NCBI RefSeq assembly: GCF_002078875.1
Contig: NC_034419.1
Location: 19,035,516 to 19,099,515 of the forward strand
Reading direction: 5' to 3'
DNA length: 64,000 nt
From: Numida meleagris
Lineage: Eukaryota; Chordata; Aves; Galliformes; Numididae
The position numbers were made by a program, and so were the translations under genes. Numbering within the stretch: the stretch's first letter is position 1; every line of letters starts with the position of its first letter. Below are positions 38,001 through 52,307 of the stretch, in pieces. A model generated the notes under the pieces. The model did no database searches, was not told the origin of the DNA, and saw nothing but the letters and a program-made list of their open reading frames with translations.

Positions 38001-39684
38001 TGGCAGGACTGCTGTGGAGTGGGAGCATCTCTCCCCACTGCCCACTCTTTCCCTATCGGTATTTGCCTGGTGTTTTCCCCATGATAACTGCCTCATCTGT
38101 CAACTTGTCTTTTCTTTTCCTCCCTGCTCCCCTTCCTGCCGTAATGCAGTTGACCATGGAAAACCACATCGTTAGTCCTGGAGCCTGGTTTAGCCTCCAA
38201 AGCACGTATAATTCCCTCGGCCATCACTGCCAGGGAAGTGAGCGTTATGCTTCCAGGCAGAAAATGGGCAGCGTGTAACATCAGATGGAAGGAGAGATCT
38301 GAGATTAATGTTAGAAATAAATCATTTGGGGATTCTTTGTGTAAAAAGCAGCCACAAGTTAGCAAGCCTCATTTTCCGCTTGAGAATGAGCCACAGCTCT
38401 CGTCATTGCTGGCTCCTCGACGTGAGGGTATCTTTCTTCCTTAGCAGTGCCTGGGCCTGGAGGACCTAGGAATTGTTTCTGAGAATGGATGAGGATGTTG
38501 GATCACTGCTTCCTCAGAAGGGCTGCACGCTGTGCGGACATTTTCATTTTGGCTGACTGACCAAAACCAGCTCAGAAAAAAAGGCTCAGATAGAACTCGA
38601 TATGCGGAGTCTGGCATGGGGTGAGACTCCTCCCTTCCCCTGGTAAATTCTGAGTTTGTTTGGTGCAGTGCTGATGTCGGTTCCTATCCTGATCGAGAAT
38701 GTGCCCTGCGAGTACCCTGCACAGAACAGGGAATGTATGGATGTTCTCAGGGCATGGTGTCATTGCAGCCTGGTGAGGAACACATCTCTGCCCTCACCTG
38801 GGCATCCCCAGCAGAAAGCTGCCTGGGGATCTGGTCCCGTTGGCCTGCACCCACTCTCTTAAAAACTCCGTGTCTTCACCATATGATAAATTTATGTATT
38901 AATCCCCCAGGGTAGAAAATAAACCCATTACGTAGTATCATCTTTCTCTGCGTAAGAATAACGATTTAATGAAATCACAGGGATTTAAAGTAATAAGACT
39001 TATTTTCATTTGTAAAATCCCATAAAATAACTGTCTGTATCTTAGAGGTGTTTGCTGAAAAAGTAATTTTCTTAAGTATGATATATGGGCAACAGTGGGT
39101 AATCGCTAAATCTTGCCACACTAGAGTAATACTTGGCCATGTACAAAAGTAAGAAGTGATTATTCATACTTGTACATGTCAGCATCCAGCTTTTTTGGTT
39201 GGGTCAACCAATTCCCTGCGCCCCTGAATCACAAACTCTTACTCCTGTGTTCAGCGTTCTGCGTTTAAGTTCTCATTGGCTTCAGTTCAAAAAGATTACG
39301 CTTAAACACATGCTTAAAGTCTATCATTATTATGGAGAACACATTTGCATGCATTAAATTTTAATGGTTTCTGAATCAGAATAATTCAAAAAAAGTATGT
39401 AGAATTAGGTGTGTATTTAAGATGTCCTCTGATTCAAAGCCACAGACTCTGATGGAACTGGTTGTGTTAACAGAACAGCTGCTTGGAGTGTGGGAGGTGT
39501 AGAAATTGTGCTGAGTAAGGGACCTGAGACAATGTGTTTGTACATCTTTGAGGCAGATTCAAGTCTGGGATTTCTCCAAGAGTTAACAAATTACAGGTCA
39601 GGCTGATTACAGTGAAAAGTTACCTGAAGTTGGAGGCATTGCTAATCCTTCAATGACTTGAGGAGCTGACTGTAGGGAGCCTGC

Positions 39685-39715
39685 TTTAGAGTAGAGGGCA
39701 AACTAGATGATCTCC
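39685..39715 (+). mobile_element. Possible CR1 3'-UTR remnant (very short)
   Basis: CAAACTAGATGATCTCCAGG resembles the CR1 word GGACTAGATGATCTCCAGAG. Nothing on either side extends the match, and the CCCTTCCAACC block expected next is absent, so this could be chance. Confidence 0.4.
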
Positions 39716-42700
39716 AGGCATCCGCTCTGGGAGGTGGGAGCAGGGGTGAGAGAGGAAATTAGCAATATCTGCAGAGTTTCTAAGACAGGTGTTCTACGAG
39801 CTCTATTCTGTATATAATTGTATCATTTATAATTCCCATCTGAAGAAATTCAATCACTTTAATGTAATTAGCCAGAGCAAATGTGCTGGTAATGTGATGT
39901 GCAAAATGCTGGAGTGCTAACAGGAGGAAAGCTGTCAGATGGACACCAGGGTGTGTGGTCCTGTCAGGTGAGGCTGGGTACCACGTGTTAGGGACCCATG
40001 GCCGGTGGGACCCTGCTCTTTGGGTGGTAAAACATACCAGGAATTGCTCAGTGGTAATGTGACATTCGAAACGGTGTTGCACCCAACATGTTGAAGAAAG
40101 TAAAATTGATATTCTGTATTGACACAAAAATTGTCAGCATGCTTAAGTGGAAAAGGCTGTTGATTGTGATCATGGAGAGGGATGAGCTGCTAGAGTCCCA
40201 GCTATTAAATAAACTCATAGTAACTAAATCTGTACGGGTTATCTTAAAATAATTACATAGCACACATCGTTCCATAGTCCCACCATAGTCTTACAGTTAC
40301 AATACTCAACACAGTGTGTTCTTCAATAGAGAGCTAGGTCATAGAATTCATCGTGGGATTTTTAATTCTGATCCATTACAAGGTCGGTTGCAAAGCAGCA
40401 ATATTGCCACCCTGGAAAATGATGGACAAAGACTGAATAATAGAATATTTGAGTTTTCTTTACTTGTTGGGCATGCATCTAATGGGAAGTTTATAACTTT
40501 CAGTTTGATCCTTTTTCCTCTTAATTGAAGATCTTATTTTTCTTCCAGATTCCTTCTTAAAAATTGCTTTAAATTATATTTTGTACAATTACCTGTCCAA
40601 AAATAACAGTGGAAAAAAATGAAATGGTGACAGTTGCTGTCTGAAGTCACAGAGCAATGAGTGGCTCCATGAGCATGCTCCTGGCTGTGCTCTCGTGGAG
40701 CAGTTTCAGACTCCTCCCTCTTGCCAGGTCCCAGCTACGCAGGATTTTGGTGGCGAGCATGTAGGGAAGGAGGATGCTTCGCACAGGTGATGCCTCCTCG
40801 AGGTCTTCTCCAGGTTCCTGGCTGTGTGGCAGCAGCAGTGCTATGGTCTTCTGTGTCAGAAACAAGTGGGTGCCGAGAGTTTCTACACAGTCAAGAATGA
40901 GCAGACGTTTGGCCTGCTGCTTAACGCTGACCCACTGTCAGTCACTTGCCTGTTCGGTTTGATCAGTAGAAAATAATGATTAAAGATGTTCACTCTTTAA
41001 TAGGGATCTGTCTTCCTTCTTGCGAGTGGGGAGGGATCATTAAAAAATCAATGAGAATGTTATTATTTGTTATTAAATCTGTAAAGGTTTAGAGTAATTC
41101 TTGTGGAATTCTATTACAGTTTTATCAAGACATATTGATTTTATCTTATTAAGCTGTAGAGCACTTTTCACAGAGGTCACTTACTTTGGAACATCGGTCA
41201 AGTATATTGTTTCTCTTTCCAGGATCTATTCATTGCAGATTTTATGACCAAAGATCTCCTTTAAAATGCTCATTTAAACCATAATAAAATTAATACACGT
41301 AAGTTTACAAGAGAGCAGGTTTAGCTGGTATGTAACAAGAAAATTTAGGAAAAACTCTTAGATTTTGGCTTATGTCAAAGGAGTGTTTTCCTTAGGACGG
41401 TTCAACTCAGGAGAGCAGAAAGAAGTTGTGCTTTCCTTTCTAGAGGCCGTGCATAGAAACAAAGCGCCCATAAGTTGTCCTTCACTCAGCGGGACAGCCG
41501 TGGCAGGAGGGTTTTGCTATTTGATTTCCTTAAAAGGTGGGAATCCCAGTTAGGTACCTTCCTTGGAATAAATACACAGCTGGAGAGGGTCTGGGGTCTC
41601 TGCCGTCGCAGGTCTCCTCTTTTCCTGCAGCTTGGTGCAGTTTTACTCTGGAAAGTTTTCATTTCAAGCTGCAAAAACAACGCGAAGGGCTGGACAGCAA
41701 TGTTGAGTATATGGAGATGACACACATATCCAGGGTGAGTTTGCAGCAGTGCTTAAATACAACGCTGAGGCCTGCTATCCCATTTTGTTGTTTTGCTTGC
41801 AGGTTTCCGTGAGCTGGTTGCAGTACTTGGGGTGCTGATAACCGGCCAGGCACTGAGCTGGTGGGGCACGCTGCTCACAGCCTGTAGTCGTTCTGGGGCA
41901 TTCTGGAGTATTTCTTGCAAAACAGACATATTTTCAAGCGTAGTTGCAGACAAAATTCAAACTGCTTTCAGCCTGGTTTTGGAAGACCCAATATTTATTT
42001 CTTTGGATTTGATATACATTATGTTTTATGTGCTTTGGGCGCAGCTCGTAAACAGTAGGCTCAGAATTAAAAAATGTGTTCTGGTTGGGTCAGTGGGGCA
42101 CAGAGCTAACACAAGGAGACAGGTTGACCCCACTCCTAATTTTCTTTCTTGTTTGAAAACATCTGTTTACGTGCTGTCTATTTTTATCCCGTAGTGGATG
42201 GGTTGCTAAGCTAATTTAATGAGGCCATATGTTTTTCTTCTGCCTCCATTTCATTGTGTGGGGTGCCAGATTGAGTCAATTTACCCACTTATTTCAGAGA
42301 GACAAATTGTTGGCTATGGTGCAAGGAACTTTTTTTCTCTTTCAATGGAATATGTATTTACTGTAACTCTTAACTGCAAAATCAGAAGAACCAGAGGTAG
42401 TTTAGTACCTGTAAGAGCTTGCTTTTTCCTTGTTTCCACCCTCTTGTGCTATGCTAGTGCAATCTGCAAGGCAATGCAAAGGAACAAAACAGAAAAGCTG
42501 AGATTTTCCTCTTTGGTGGGTTTGCACTTTTTAGGCTGTCAGATCACTTACCCTGAGCCTCTCAGTGTGCAACCAGACTTTTTCAAACCTTCTTTACTAG
42601 TGATCTTCTTTATATGGGCTTCAGATCATCATAGTTCGAATACTTCAGCTATCTTAGTACTAAGAGGCAAAACTGCCTTGTAACCAGAACTTGAAGTTTG

Positions 42701-44646
42701 ATTGCAGTTCTGGAAGGTTATATTCAAAACAGTGAATCTAGACTGTCTCCTTAAGCAAAAGCTCTCATGTTGCTCATTGCAGACTAAAGGCGTAACTTGA
42801 AAGACATAGGAGAACTCCACTCTGCCAGCAGCAGTGATGAATATCCTGCTATTGAAATACAGTTGTTGCAAGGATTATGTAACTCTCTGAAGAGAATGAG
42901 CACAGCCCCCTTAGTGCACAGTGACTGTCAGATGTGGGAAATGAGTGTAATGACTACTCAGAGTAACGTATGAATATATCTGCTTTCCCCAGCAGTGCCT
43001 CCAGGCGAGGGAGCAGGGCTCTGTGCTGAGCTGGCTTGGGAGGGCTGGGTGCTGCTGCTGGCTTTTCAACTCATCTGTGAAACTTCAGGAAGGAAATTTG
43101 TCTTGATTGTGCCTTAAATTTCTTTGCTGGCATAGTTAGGGTGGTACTGTTGACCAGCAATAAGAAATAAAAGGTTTTGCCTTAAAATAGACAAAGCTGC
43201 AATAGACTTCTCAGTACTGCAGGTCATCCATGTATATGTGATGTTTGTACCATCTGCTATATGTATACACGGCACCTACATGCATGTATATGTTGGCTAC
43301 CAAAAGAAAAAAAGGTTTTGTGTACGAGCGTGTGCTCATGCACTCGCATGTATCTGCACCCATGCAGATATTTTCCTTACTAAACAGACAAGCAAAACCC
43401 AAAGCAAGCTGGGATAGTAAAAGGAAAAAAATAAAGTGGAGATGGAAAGCATGATTTCACTGGGAGAGCAGGCAGGGCCTGGGAGCTCTGCTCATTGCAG
43501 TGCAAAGACCAGATTTCTGGCATCATACTGACCTAGGGTCTCTGCCTATTGATTTGCAAGTATTTGCATGCACAAGGGTTCCTTCAGGCTGCAAGGAGTT
43601 ATCTCAACTTTGAAAGAGAACAGCTGATAGAAGAGTGCTTAAATACAGCAGTAAACAGCAGTGCCCTGGGTAATTAGTGATGTAGTGTTCCTTTTAGTCT
43701 AAAACTACCATTGCTTATTGGGAAAATAAATATTTCTCCAGGAGTTCTGTATTCTGTTGTGAGGAAAAGTACATTAAAATGAGCATGATCTTTGAAGGGT
43801 ATCGTCTGTATTGTTAAAGATCACTTGGCTTGATTTGGAACTACAGAATTTGAAAACTTGAAAGAGAAAATCCCTCCACTATGGCAGATCCAATTTGTTA
43901 GCAGAATTTAATGAACTGGAAAAAAAATCAAAGAAAAAATACCTTTTTCCTGGCAAGTTATTTAAGGTGCTAAAGAGAGAGAATATGAGTATGAGCCAGA
44001 TAAAAATGATGAAATACTCAGTGCTACGCAGCTAGGCAGTATTTTCTTTCAGGCGCTAAAGAGCACTAAGCACTTCAATAAATAAATAAAATGCAGGGGC
44101 TCTGTTTGTGGCCTACACCGCCTCAGTAATGGTCTGAGTCTGATGGGCCCAGGCCAGGAGACCATCTGCTGCAGCCTATGGAGGCCGTCTAGGCCAAGCC
44201 CCCAGCGCTGCTTTCCAGTCACCTCTTCGAAGTTCTGTGCTCTGTGTTTATATCTCTGGAGAGGAAATGAAGAGACAAATAGACGATGCAAAAGTATTAA
44301 GTTGTACTGATAATGGCCAATTGAGAGAGATGGAGCTGCATTCTCTAGAGGTCTGGAGAGGTTAATTAAAAAAATTACAGTTGTATTGAGCTCCATCAAG
44401 TATTGGCTGCACCATAACATTTATCTTCATTCCTTATCTGTATATATCTAATGCATGCTTCTTGCTTATAACTCTCTTTTTAATATTAATTTCTTCTACA
44501 TGTATTTTACCTGGTTTTATAACTCTCAGCTAGTAGCAGAGTACTTTTCTTGCAAGGTGCAGTTGAGGAGATAAAACGTGCAAGTGATTTCCTTTCTCTC
44601 TGTGGCATTCTCACTTGGACAGATGTGAACGTGTGCGCGGTGTTGA

Positions 44647-44940
<294 letters not shown>

Positions 44941-45329
44941 TGATGCAGGGAAACTTGGCTGCAGGCAGACTGGAAAAATAAATTGAATGTTTGTTGGTTG
45001 TAGAGAAAATGGAACAGCTGCATCAGCCTTGAGGGACAAGGGTAGTTGAAGAGAGACAAAATTTCATTCTTCTTTCTTCTTTTTTCTGGCTGTCCATGTA
45101 GCAGGAAAATCAATATTTTCCATGGGACCCAGAAGGACTTTTGTTTGAGCACAGGGTAGCTTGATGGGTTTCTGAAAGTTTGTTTTAGGTGGGGAATCTT
45201 TCCACAGCTTGAGCCTTGTAATGTGTCTGCAAATCACAGAGTGGCCACCAGCTATGTCAAAGCACCTTCTGCTCGTAAGCCAGCGGAGTGGTCCTGTGCT
45301 ACCCATATGCCTTCAGTTTTGACTGGGAG

Positions 45330-45590
45330 AGAATCGTAGAATCAGTCACTAAGGTTGGAAAAGACCTCTAAGATCATCCAGTCCAACCGTCCTTCTGCCA
45401 ACATTTCTCATTAAACCATGTCCCTAAGTACTGCATGTACCCTTTCCTTGAACATCCCCGGGGACGGTGACCCCAGCACTCCCTGGGCAGCCCGTCCCAA
45501 GGCCTGACCACCTCTTCTGAGAAGAAATTCTTCCTGATATCCAACCTGAGCCTCCCCAGCACAACTTCAGGCCATTTCCTCTTGTCCTAC
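45330..45590 (-). mobile_element. CR1 LINE, 5'-truncated, antisense to GRM7
   Basis: Reading the minus strand, the sequence begins in AGGACAAGAGGAAATGGCCT and encodes RKNFFSEEVVRPWDGLPREC, a decayed version of the CR1 ORF2 C-terminus. It continues through the 3' UTR (GGTTGGACTGGATGATCTTA, then GAGGTC) and ends in ATTCTACGATTC. It is about 260 bases long and lies opposite to the gene. Its 3' UTR differs from the copy at 16560-16816, so it belongs to a different CR1 subfamily. Confidence 0.95.
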
Positions 45591-47698
45591 AGAAATGCAC
45601 CTGTAGGAAAGTATTGGCAGAGGATGAAATATTTTCATTTTAGAGAGAAGAAAATTGTGTTATTTCAATGCTATTAGAACAACAGGAATGATTTTTTTTT
45701 CAGCTACGTTACCATCAGTATCATAAGAGGGTGATTAGAGCCAGTAATGTGATCTGACATCGGGCCTTTGCCTTTCCTTTCCCCTCCTTTCAGTTTTTCA
45801 TAGCAGCAGTTAAAGTGTTGTGTTGAATAATTGTGTTGAATTTTGATCAAAGAAAATTAGTTCATAGGAGGATATGTTTTACTTTGATTGAAAACTGATG
45901 AAAACTTTCCATATTTCATATCATCTGTTTCTGATTTCAGTTCATGGATGGGAGTAGGAGGGTTGTGCACAGAAGCAGTGCGGTTACCGCTGGGAATACC
46001 TTGCCATTAAATTTAGCATTTGGAATCTCCCTTTGAAGGCTGGAGTTGAAATAAAAATCACTAAAAGGTCTTGAGGATAATCTCTAAAAGTTTACAGTGC
46101 CCTTATTGTTTCTGCCATTATTTTGTTAGAAAAGAGAGTGAGTTGCTCATAGCTTGTGCTTTCTGATGTGAATAAAAAATGGTGTTCTGCCTTCCCACAT
46201 CTTAGATTCAGCAGAAACATTTATTTTTGATGGTTAACGTATCTGATTGCACTAAAATACCACATTATAGCTGGGTATTGCGCCAGTGACGTGCCCTGCC
46301 CTGACATCTTCCTTCCCTCTTGTACAAACTGAGGTAAATTGTGCATCAGAAAAAGCATTAACTTTGAATTATATTGCTGGTATGAGAGTCTTAATGCCCC
46401 TTTGATGTGATAATATCATGAATGATCATCATTATTTTAGAATTTGATTGGTAATTTGTAATGCAGCGAGGTAGTAGGCCACAGGCCATCAGTTTCTGAC
46501 AGCGCTCGTGCTGCTGAGCACTGGGGCTCCTGCTCCTCAACCGAGCCCGTGCACGTGGCACGGAGTCTTTGGCTCATGTGGATGTACTTGGGTGACAAAG
46601 AAAGGCCCCTCCAAGAACACAGCTTGTGTGCTCCTGGCCTTTTAACATTGCAACTTTTTGAGGTGTCTCTCCACACAGAACTTGTAATTTAACATCATTT
46701 ATGCGTGAAAAATTTGCCCTGATTGGGATGGATAGATGTAGGGTGAGAAAATTAAAGCACATTTAGCACACCATGCCTTATTTCTAGACAAGGCTAAATA
46801 TAACGTATTGCTGTAATCAACACTGTTTCTAGCAAGTGACTGACTTTGGCATAATTCAGGACATGATGCAGTGCTGCAAGTCGTGCCACTGCCAAGGACA
46901 CTTGTAGTGTTGTGCGGTAATTTCGGCTGGGATGCAGGCCATGTCACAGCAGCATGGATGTGTACAGCAGAGAGAGCCAAGACCACCGCTTTTCCCCAGA
47001 GCAGAGAGGGATCAGTTCAGTATGCACCAAACAGTTGTAGCTTCAGCCAGGTGCTGCCTTCAGGGCCTGCCAGCCCTTGGAGCCGCTGCCTCTGTCCTTG
47101 AGGAATGCTGTGATTTGCTTTTGAGGACACTTCATCAAACTCTATGGGGAATCTCACGCAGTCACTGAAGCAGCACAATAGTACAAAGTATTGGTTTCAG
47201 ACAGTTCTTTGTTGGTTTACTTCTTGCTGCTTACTTTCAAGAATACCAATGACTCCCTTCAGCCAAAACAGGTCACATCACGGTAATGCAGAAGTATTTT
47301 GAAAAAAATAGTCTTTAGTACCATGTATTGTGGCAAAAGTGTTTACATGCTTGTTTTTAACAGGAAAGACTTAACAGAATAGAGCAGCTGCTTTTGTAGA
47401 GGAGAGCAAACCTGCAGTAAATAGCTGTGAGGGAGGGCCTTGCAGAATGCTCTGCTGACATGCGTAGGGGCGAGGAGATGAGGGCTCTGCTTTGGTTATG
47501 AGCTCAGCTGAAGCTTTTTCACTGAGCAAAGCCATGCTGTGCTGGTGCTTTCTGTGCTCTGAGATGGAGGGAGTTAGAATTAAGACATTAAAACAGGTTT
47601 TTGTCTGTATACTGCCACGAACCATGTTGTACGGAAGTTTCAAACTGGTTATTGAAATCAAATATGCAGTGCAGAATATTTGAAATTACTGCACCATG

Positions 47699-47707
47699 CC
47701 CCCCCCC
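47699..47707. repeat. C9 homopolymer
   Basis: Run of nine C bases in intron 5; simple repeat. Confidence 0.85.
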
Positions 47708-48695
47708 ATGGAGATAGTGGGGCTGTGCCCGCGGGTTGCTGTGCTAGCAGTGTAGTTGCCCCATGGGTGCTCCTGTTTACTGCAGCAGCAGCTTCACATG
47801 TGGCTATGGACTATTTCCTGCTCCAGAGGAAGCACCTGTGCCCAGGCATGGCAGAAAACTGCACATAAAAGAAATGCAAACACTTACAATACCTGAAGGC
47901 ATCAGCTATATGAGGAGGACCTGCGTTTCTAATGAACTGCTGTCCTGGAGTGTAGTACTAACTGAAAAGGAAATTGCAATACTTGACTGTTTTCACTTTT
48001 TAAACATAGCTTTTAATTCAAAAGGCTTTACACTCAAGGAGACTTAATGAAGTGATATAAGGGTGATGTCACCTTGGATGTCATCTCTCAGAATGGAGAT
48101 TGCCCAGAGAGCTTTTCTAATTATCTGGAAGTGTAATCAGTCTCATGGCACAGCCGTGATGTTGGCTCAAGCAGTGACTTGCTCTAAAGAAAACGCTGGG
48201 AGAAGGCTCCCAGCAAGCCAAAGTGACAGAAATGTAGCAAATGCCTTAGGGGAAAAGGAGGTGTTGTGCTTAGAATTTGAATTGGAACAAGAGAGCATGC
48301 CTCCAGGGGACCGGCCCATTGTCCTGCAGCGTGTGGGTGCTGCGGGGCTTGGGCAGGGGCTGTCTCTGTGCTGTGTGCTCTGAGCACCTCCTGCAGTCTT
48401 GGGAGAGCAGATCTCCATGTTGCACGGAGCAGGGAGCGAGCTCCTGTGCCCCCCAGCCCTGGGGGTGCATCTCTGGGCTGTGATGAGTCTGAAGGGACGG
48501 GGGGCACCTGGTGGTTGGAAAGCCTCTCTCCTTTCTCAGGACACCTGCATAATATTTCATTGCTAGCGAGTGTCTGATTTGTATGTTTGCAGTGTATTGC
48601 TATTGACAACTTCTGCTGGCTTTTTTTTTTTTCTCTGTCTTTCACATTATACAGGACAGCAGTTATAGATTCTCTCTTAAAGTGCAGTGTTTCTT

Positions 48696-48709
48696 GGGGG
48701 GGGGGGGGG
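48696..48709. repeat. G14 homopolymer
   Basis: Fourteen consecutive G bases in intron 5. The same length recurs at 59738-59751. Runs like this are unstable, hard to sequence, and can form intramolecular or intermolecular G-quadruplexes. Confidence 0.9.
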
Positions 48710-51700
48710 AATCCAAGATGGAGGTTACACGAGCACACATTGGTTCATTCCTGAGAAGCAGCTCCTCAACTGCAGCTCATCTGAGGGACTCCTGGGAATT
48801 TTCTGGGCCAGTGCCCCTGTAGCTGAGAGATCCTGAGGCTGACGTCAGCTTGCTTGGTCGGGGAGTGTTTGACTTCAGTTTGAAACTGAGGATTTCAGTC
48901 CTTTGTTTTCTTACCAGATTGCATTGCATCTTAATTTGTGAGTACTTCAGCAGTCTGCCGAAACTTATCGGTGCTAATATCCATGAGAAAGAAAAGTCAA
49001 CTTTTTTTTTCTGAAAAATGTGTTGTGCTCAAGTTCAGGAGCAAAGGAACCACGATAAGCACTAGTGTGCAAGCTGACTGGCTCTGTGCAAATGTTTCTA
49101 AACAAAATATTTTTCCATACAGCATTGGATTGTCCCAAGTCTGCGTTGTAACTTAATGACCTATAAACCTTCCATTCAGACAGTTAATCTCATGTAGCAT
49201 CACAGTGCTTCAAGGTATATATAGCTGAATTTCCTGAAAGAACCCTGCAATGATTGATTCAACCAACATTAAACCAACCTTGAACAGTTTATTCTTAAGG
49301 TAAACCGGTTTTATGGTTTTCTAACCTCTGTTATCTTTCTGAAATATATTTCTTAGCGGTGCTTTTATTTCTAGATTTCCAAGGTGATTTGACAACAAAG
49401 CTCTGCGATTCAATGGCTCTCTCCTTGCTATTTACATATGTTCCTCTATTAGCAAACTACGTTTTTACCCAAGTGCTTAAATATAAAGATAGCTCTAATT
49501 TAAGCCTTCTAAAATTTAAGTGCTTCTTCTATATGTTTATGTGATCGCTGGCTTCACCAGCAATTATTGCTACGAGAAGCTTTCTTTATTTGCACGTTGG
49601 CAAGTTAAGGCTGTAAAGTGTCTGTGACTTACATCGCCGGTGCTGACTTTTTATGGCTGTGGTACTTCAGTATTGGAGTACAAATAACACCTCTTGCAGA
49701 TGTTTTAATAGGACTGCTGAATGCACAGAAAAGGTATTGAGTAAGAAAGTTAGGTCAGTTTTCTAATCTAAAAATCTGTTCTCTTAGATACACATACACG
49801 CCAGAGCACAGAAACTGTTACAGTGGGTTCAGTCAGTGTAATTGAGAAAAAATCATGATCTGACAGATGGAAGTGGATGTAGCTTCACAACAGTCATTGC
49901 ACCAAGGCTCTCAGCAAAGTGCTGCAGAACGGGGCTTGCAGAGCAGCACGTCTCCCCAGCAGTGCTCCCTGCTGCTGCTCCCACAACCAATGCCGATTCC
50001 ACGATTTTAATGATGTGGAGGGTGATAATTTCAAGCATATGAAATTAAAGGATTCACTAATCCCTGTGCTAGAATTATTATTATGCTCCTTATTGTATGC
50101 TAATGTTATTCCTGGCACTGGAGCAGCCAAGTTTCAGGCGGCATTTCTGCTGTACTGTGTTCTTTTTGGTTTTTACTTACTGGAGTTTTTTGTATTATCC
50201 TACATAAGGAATACATTGTGGGAAATCAGCTCTTCTGGTGCCCTAATTTTGATTAGAGAGCATTAGCTGAAGAGGTATAGTTGAAGCTGGCTACGTGTGC
50301 TTCCAGGTTGGGTGGGTTTTGGTGGCTCTACTAGAACCAGTAAGCGCAGTTGTATCTGTTGACAATGTCTAAGAGTGGATCAAGAGCGTACAACGCGGTC
50401 TAGTTGTAAAAGTCATCCCTGCTTGTTACTGGTGCAGAGCAGTTGTCCTGATTGGCACATTTGGCATGAATATGAAGTTTCCCGTCTCAAGCAGAGCTGT
50501 AGGAGCTCTAGAGCCTTGCTGATGTGGAAGGGTCCAGCAGATCAAGGGGCAGCAAAGCCCAGGTGGGTGCCCCAGCACCGGGGATGGTGCTCAGTGCCTC
50601 CTGGGCTGGGCTGCCCTGGCTGGTGCCTCTGCCCCTAAGCCTGCACGAGACGGTGCCATGTGCTAGGTCTGGTCCTAGCATGGGGAGATATTAAGTAAGC
50701 AGTAGAAACTTGAGAGTTCATCTACTTCCCCCAGCAGAATCCATGGGGATTGGATTGATAGTGCTGAGATAAAGGCTTTTGTCTATAATGAGATCTGAAT
50801 TAGCATGGACTGGATAGATGACTGTAACTACATAGTAGTATTATTGGATCTTGAATTTCTTTGTAAAAAGACAATACATGGATTATATTGCAAAGGGGCC
50901 TGATTGTCGTTCTCCTCGTGTTCAAATTACAATATTTACTCTCCCACATTGTTAGCTTTTCTCAGACTCTGATATTTGTCTACTTTCAAATAAAGATCTT
51001 GTTTGGAGAAACCTTCAGATTCTACAGCTCCTGTGTGCACAGCAGCGCCTGTTCCATGAGCGAACACGGGAGGAGTAATAGCTCTGACCTTGTTCTGGCA
51101 AGCCCTGGGTCTACGAATTTGTCTGTTAGAGACGGATCTGCTTGTTCTGTGCTGCTGAGCTTGTTTCTGAGAGGGACGGGCACAGCAGGAGCAGCTGCAC
51201 CAGCTGAGCTCTGCGGGGGGTACAGTGGAAGAGGAGGCTGCAGTGTGGTTGTGAGGTGGTTACAGACCGGTACCTGCAGGTGCTGCATCATGGGCGTCTC
51301 TTGGCTCCCAGGCATCAGGTTTGTGAGGCTGCTAACTATGCTGTGGATGTGTGAAGTGCGTGGTTTTGCCAGCACTCACCCAGCTGATGAGTTCCTGTCC
51401 AAATCGCGGCTGCCAGCTCGATACTGCGAGCGTTCTGCAATCTTTAAATTACATCTCTTGTTAATGATGGCTATCGCCAGGTTCTCAACAGTATTATTGT
51501 GTTACGTTCCTTTGAAAATGTGCTTAATCCTCCAGAAACGGACCCAGTGTCTGCATTCATCTACTGTAAGGGCTGATTAATTGGGATTTTGAAGTCTGTT
51601 CATTATATGAATTACGTGCCACAGAAGTTGTTCTTGCAGCATTCCTTATACTTCGTATCATATTGCCAACATTCTGTGACTACAGGTGATGAGTCCAGAA

Positions 51701-52282
51701 AAATCATCTGAAGGAGAAATGCAGAGGAAAACGTGAAAAACAAGGTTTTGAGCTCCTTTCCCATAGAAGGGAGTGTTAAGCATCGCCCTTATGGTGATGC
51801 AAAAAGTCCAGCCATGAGTTCTTAAACCTGCAGTTCACTTCAGAAGGAGATTACACAGGAGGACTTCTTCCTCCCTGTGTTCGTGCTGCTCTGGTGGGTG
51901 GTGGTTGTTGGGTTTTTTCCTCTCACTCTCTTGCAGTATTTTTCTCTTGTGAAGATTTGCCTGAAGCAAGAGACCTAGCCCTCAGTCTCTTAGGAATCAT
52001 GATGATGAGCACTTGAGACTGTAGTAGGAAGTGAGGTTAAATTATTTGTCATCACCTTCAAACAGATCTTTTGGAAGCAAGAAAATCCTTATGTCAATAA
52101 ATTGCTTTTTTCTTTCTCCCTTTTCCTGACATCCCAAGGTACTCCATTCCAAATCCATGGCACGAAAGCACGTTCCCTTCAAGTCACCATGTGTGCATGT
52201 GTCTCAGGTGTCATCTTCCCCGTCCTTGAAGAAAAGAGTTACTGTGTGGTTCCTTGAGGATCACAAAGTTAGGGTCGTTTGG

Positions 52283-52307
52283 TTTTTTGTTTGTTTGTTT
52301 GTTGTTT
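52283..52307. repeat. (GTTT)n microsatellite
   Basis: Several near-perfect GTTT units in intron 5. Simple repeat without associated element. Confidence 0.85.
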
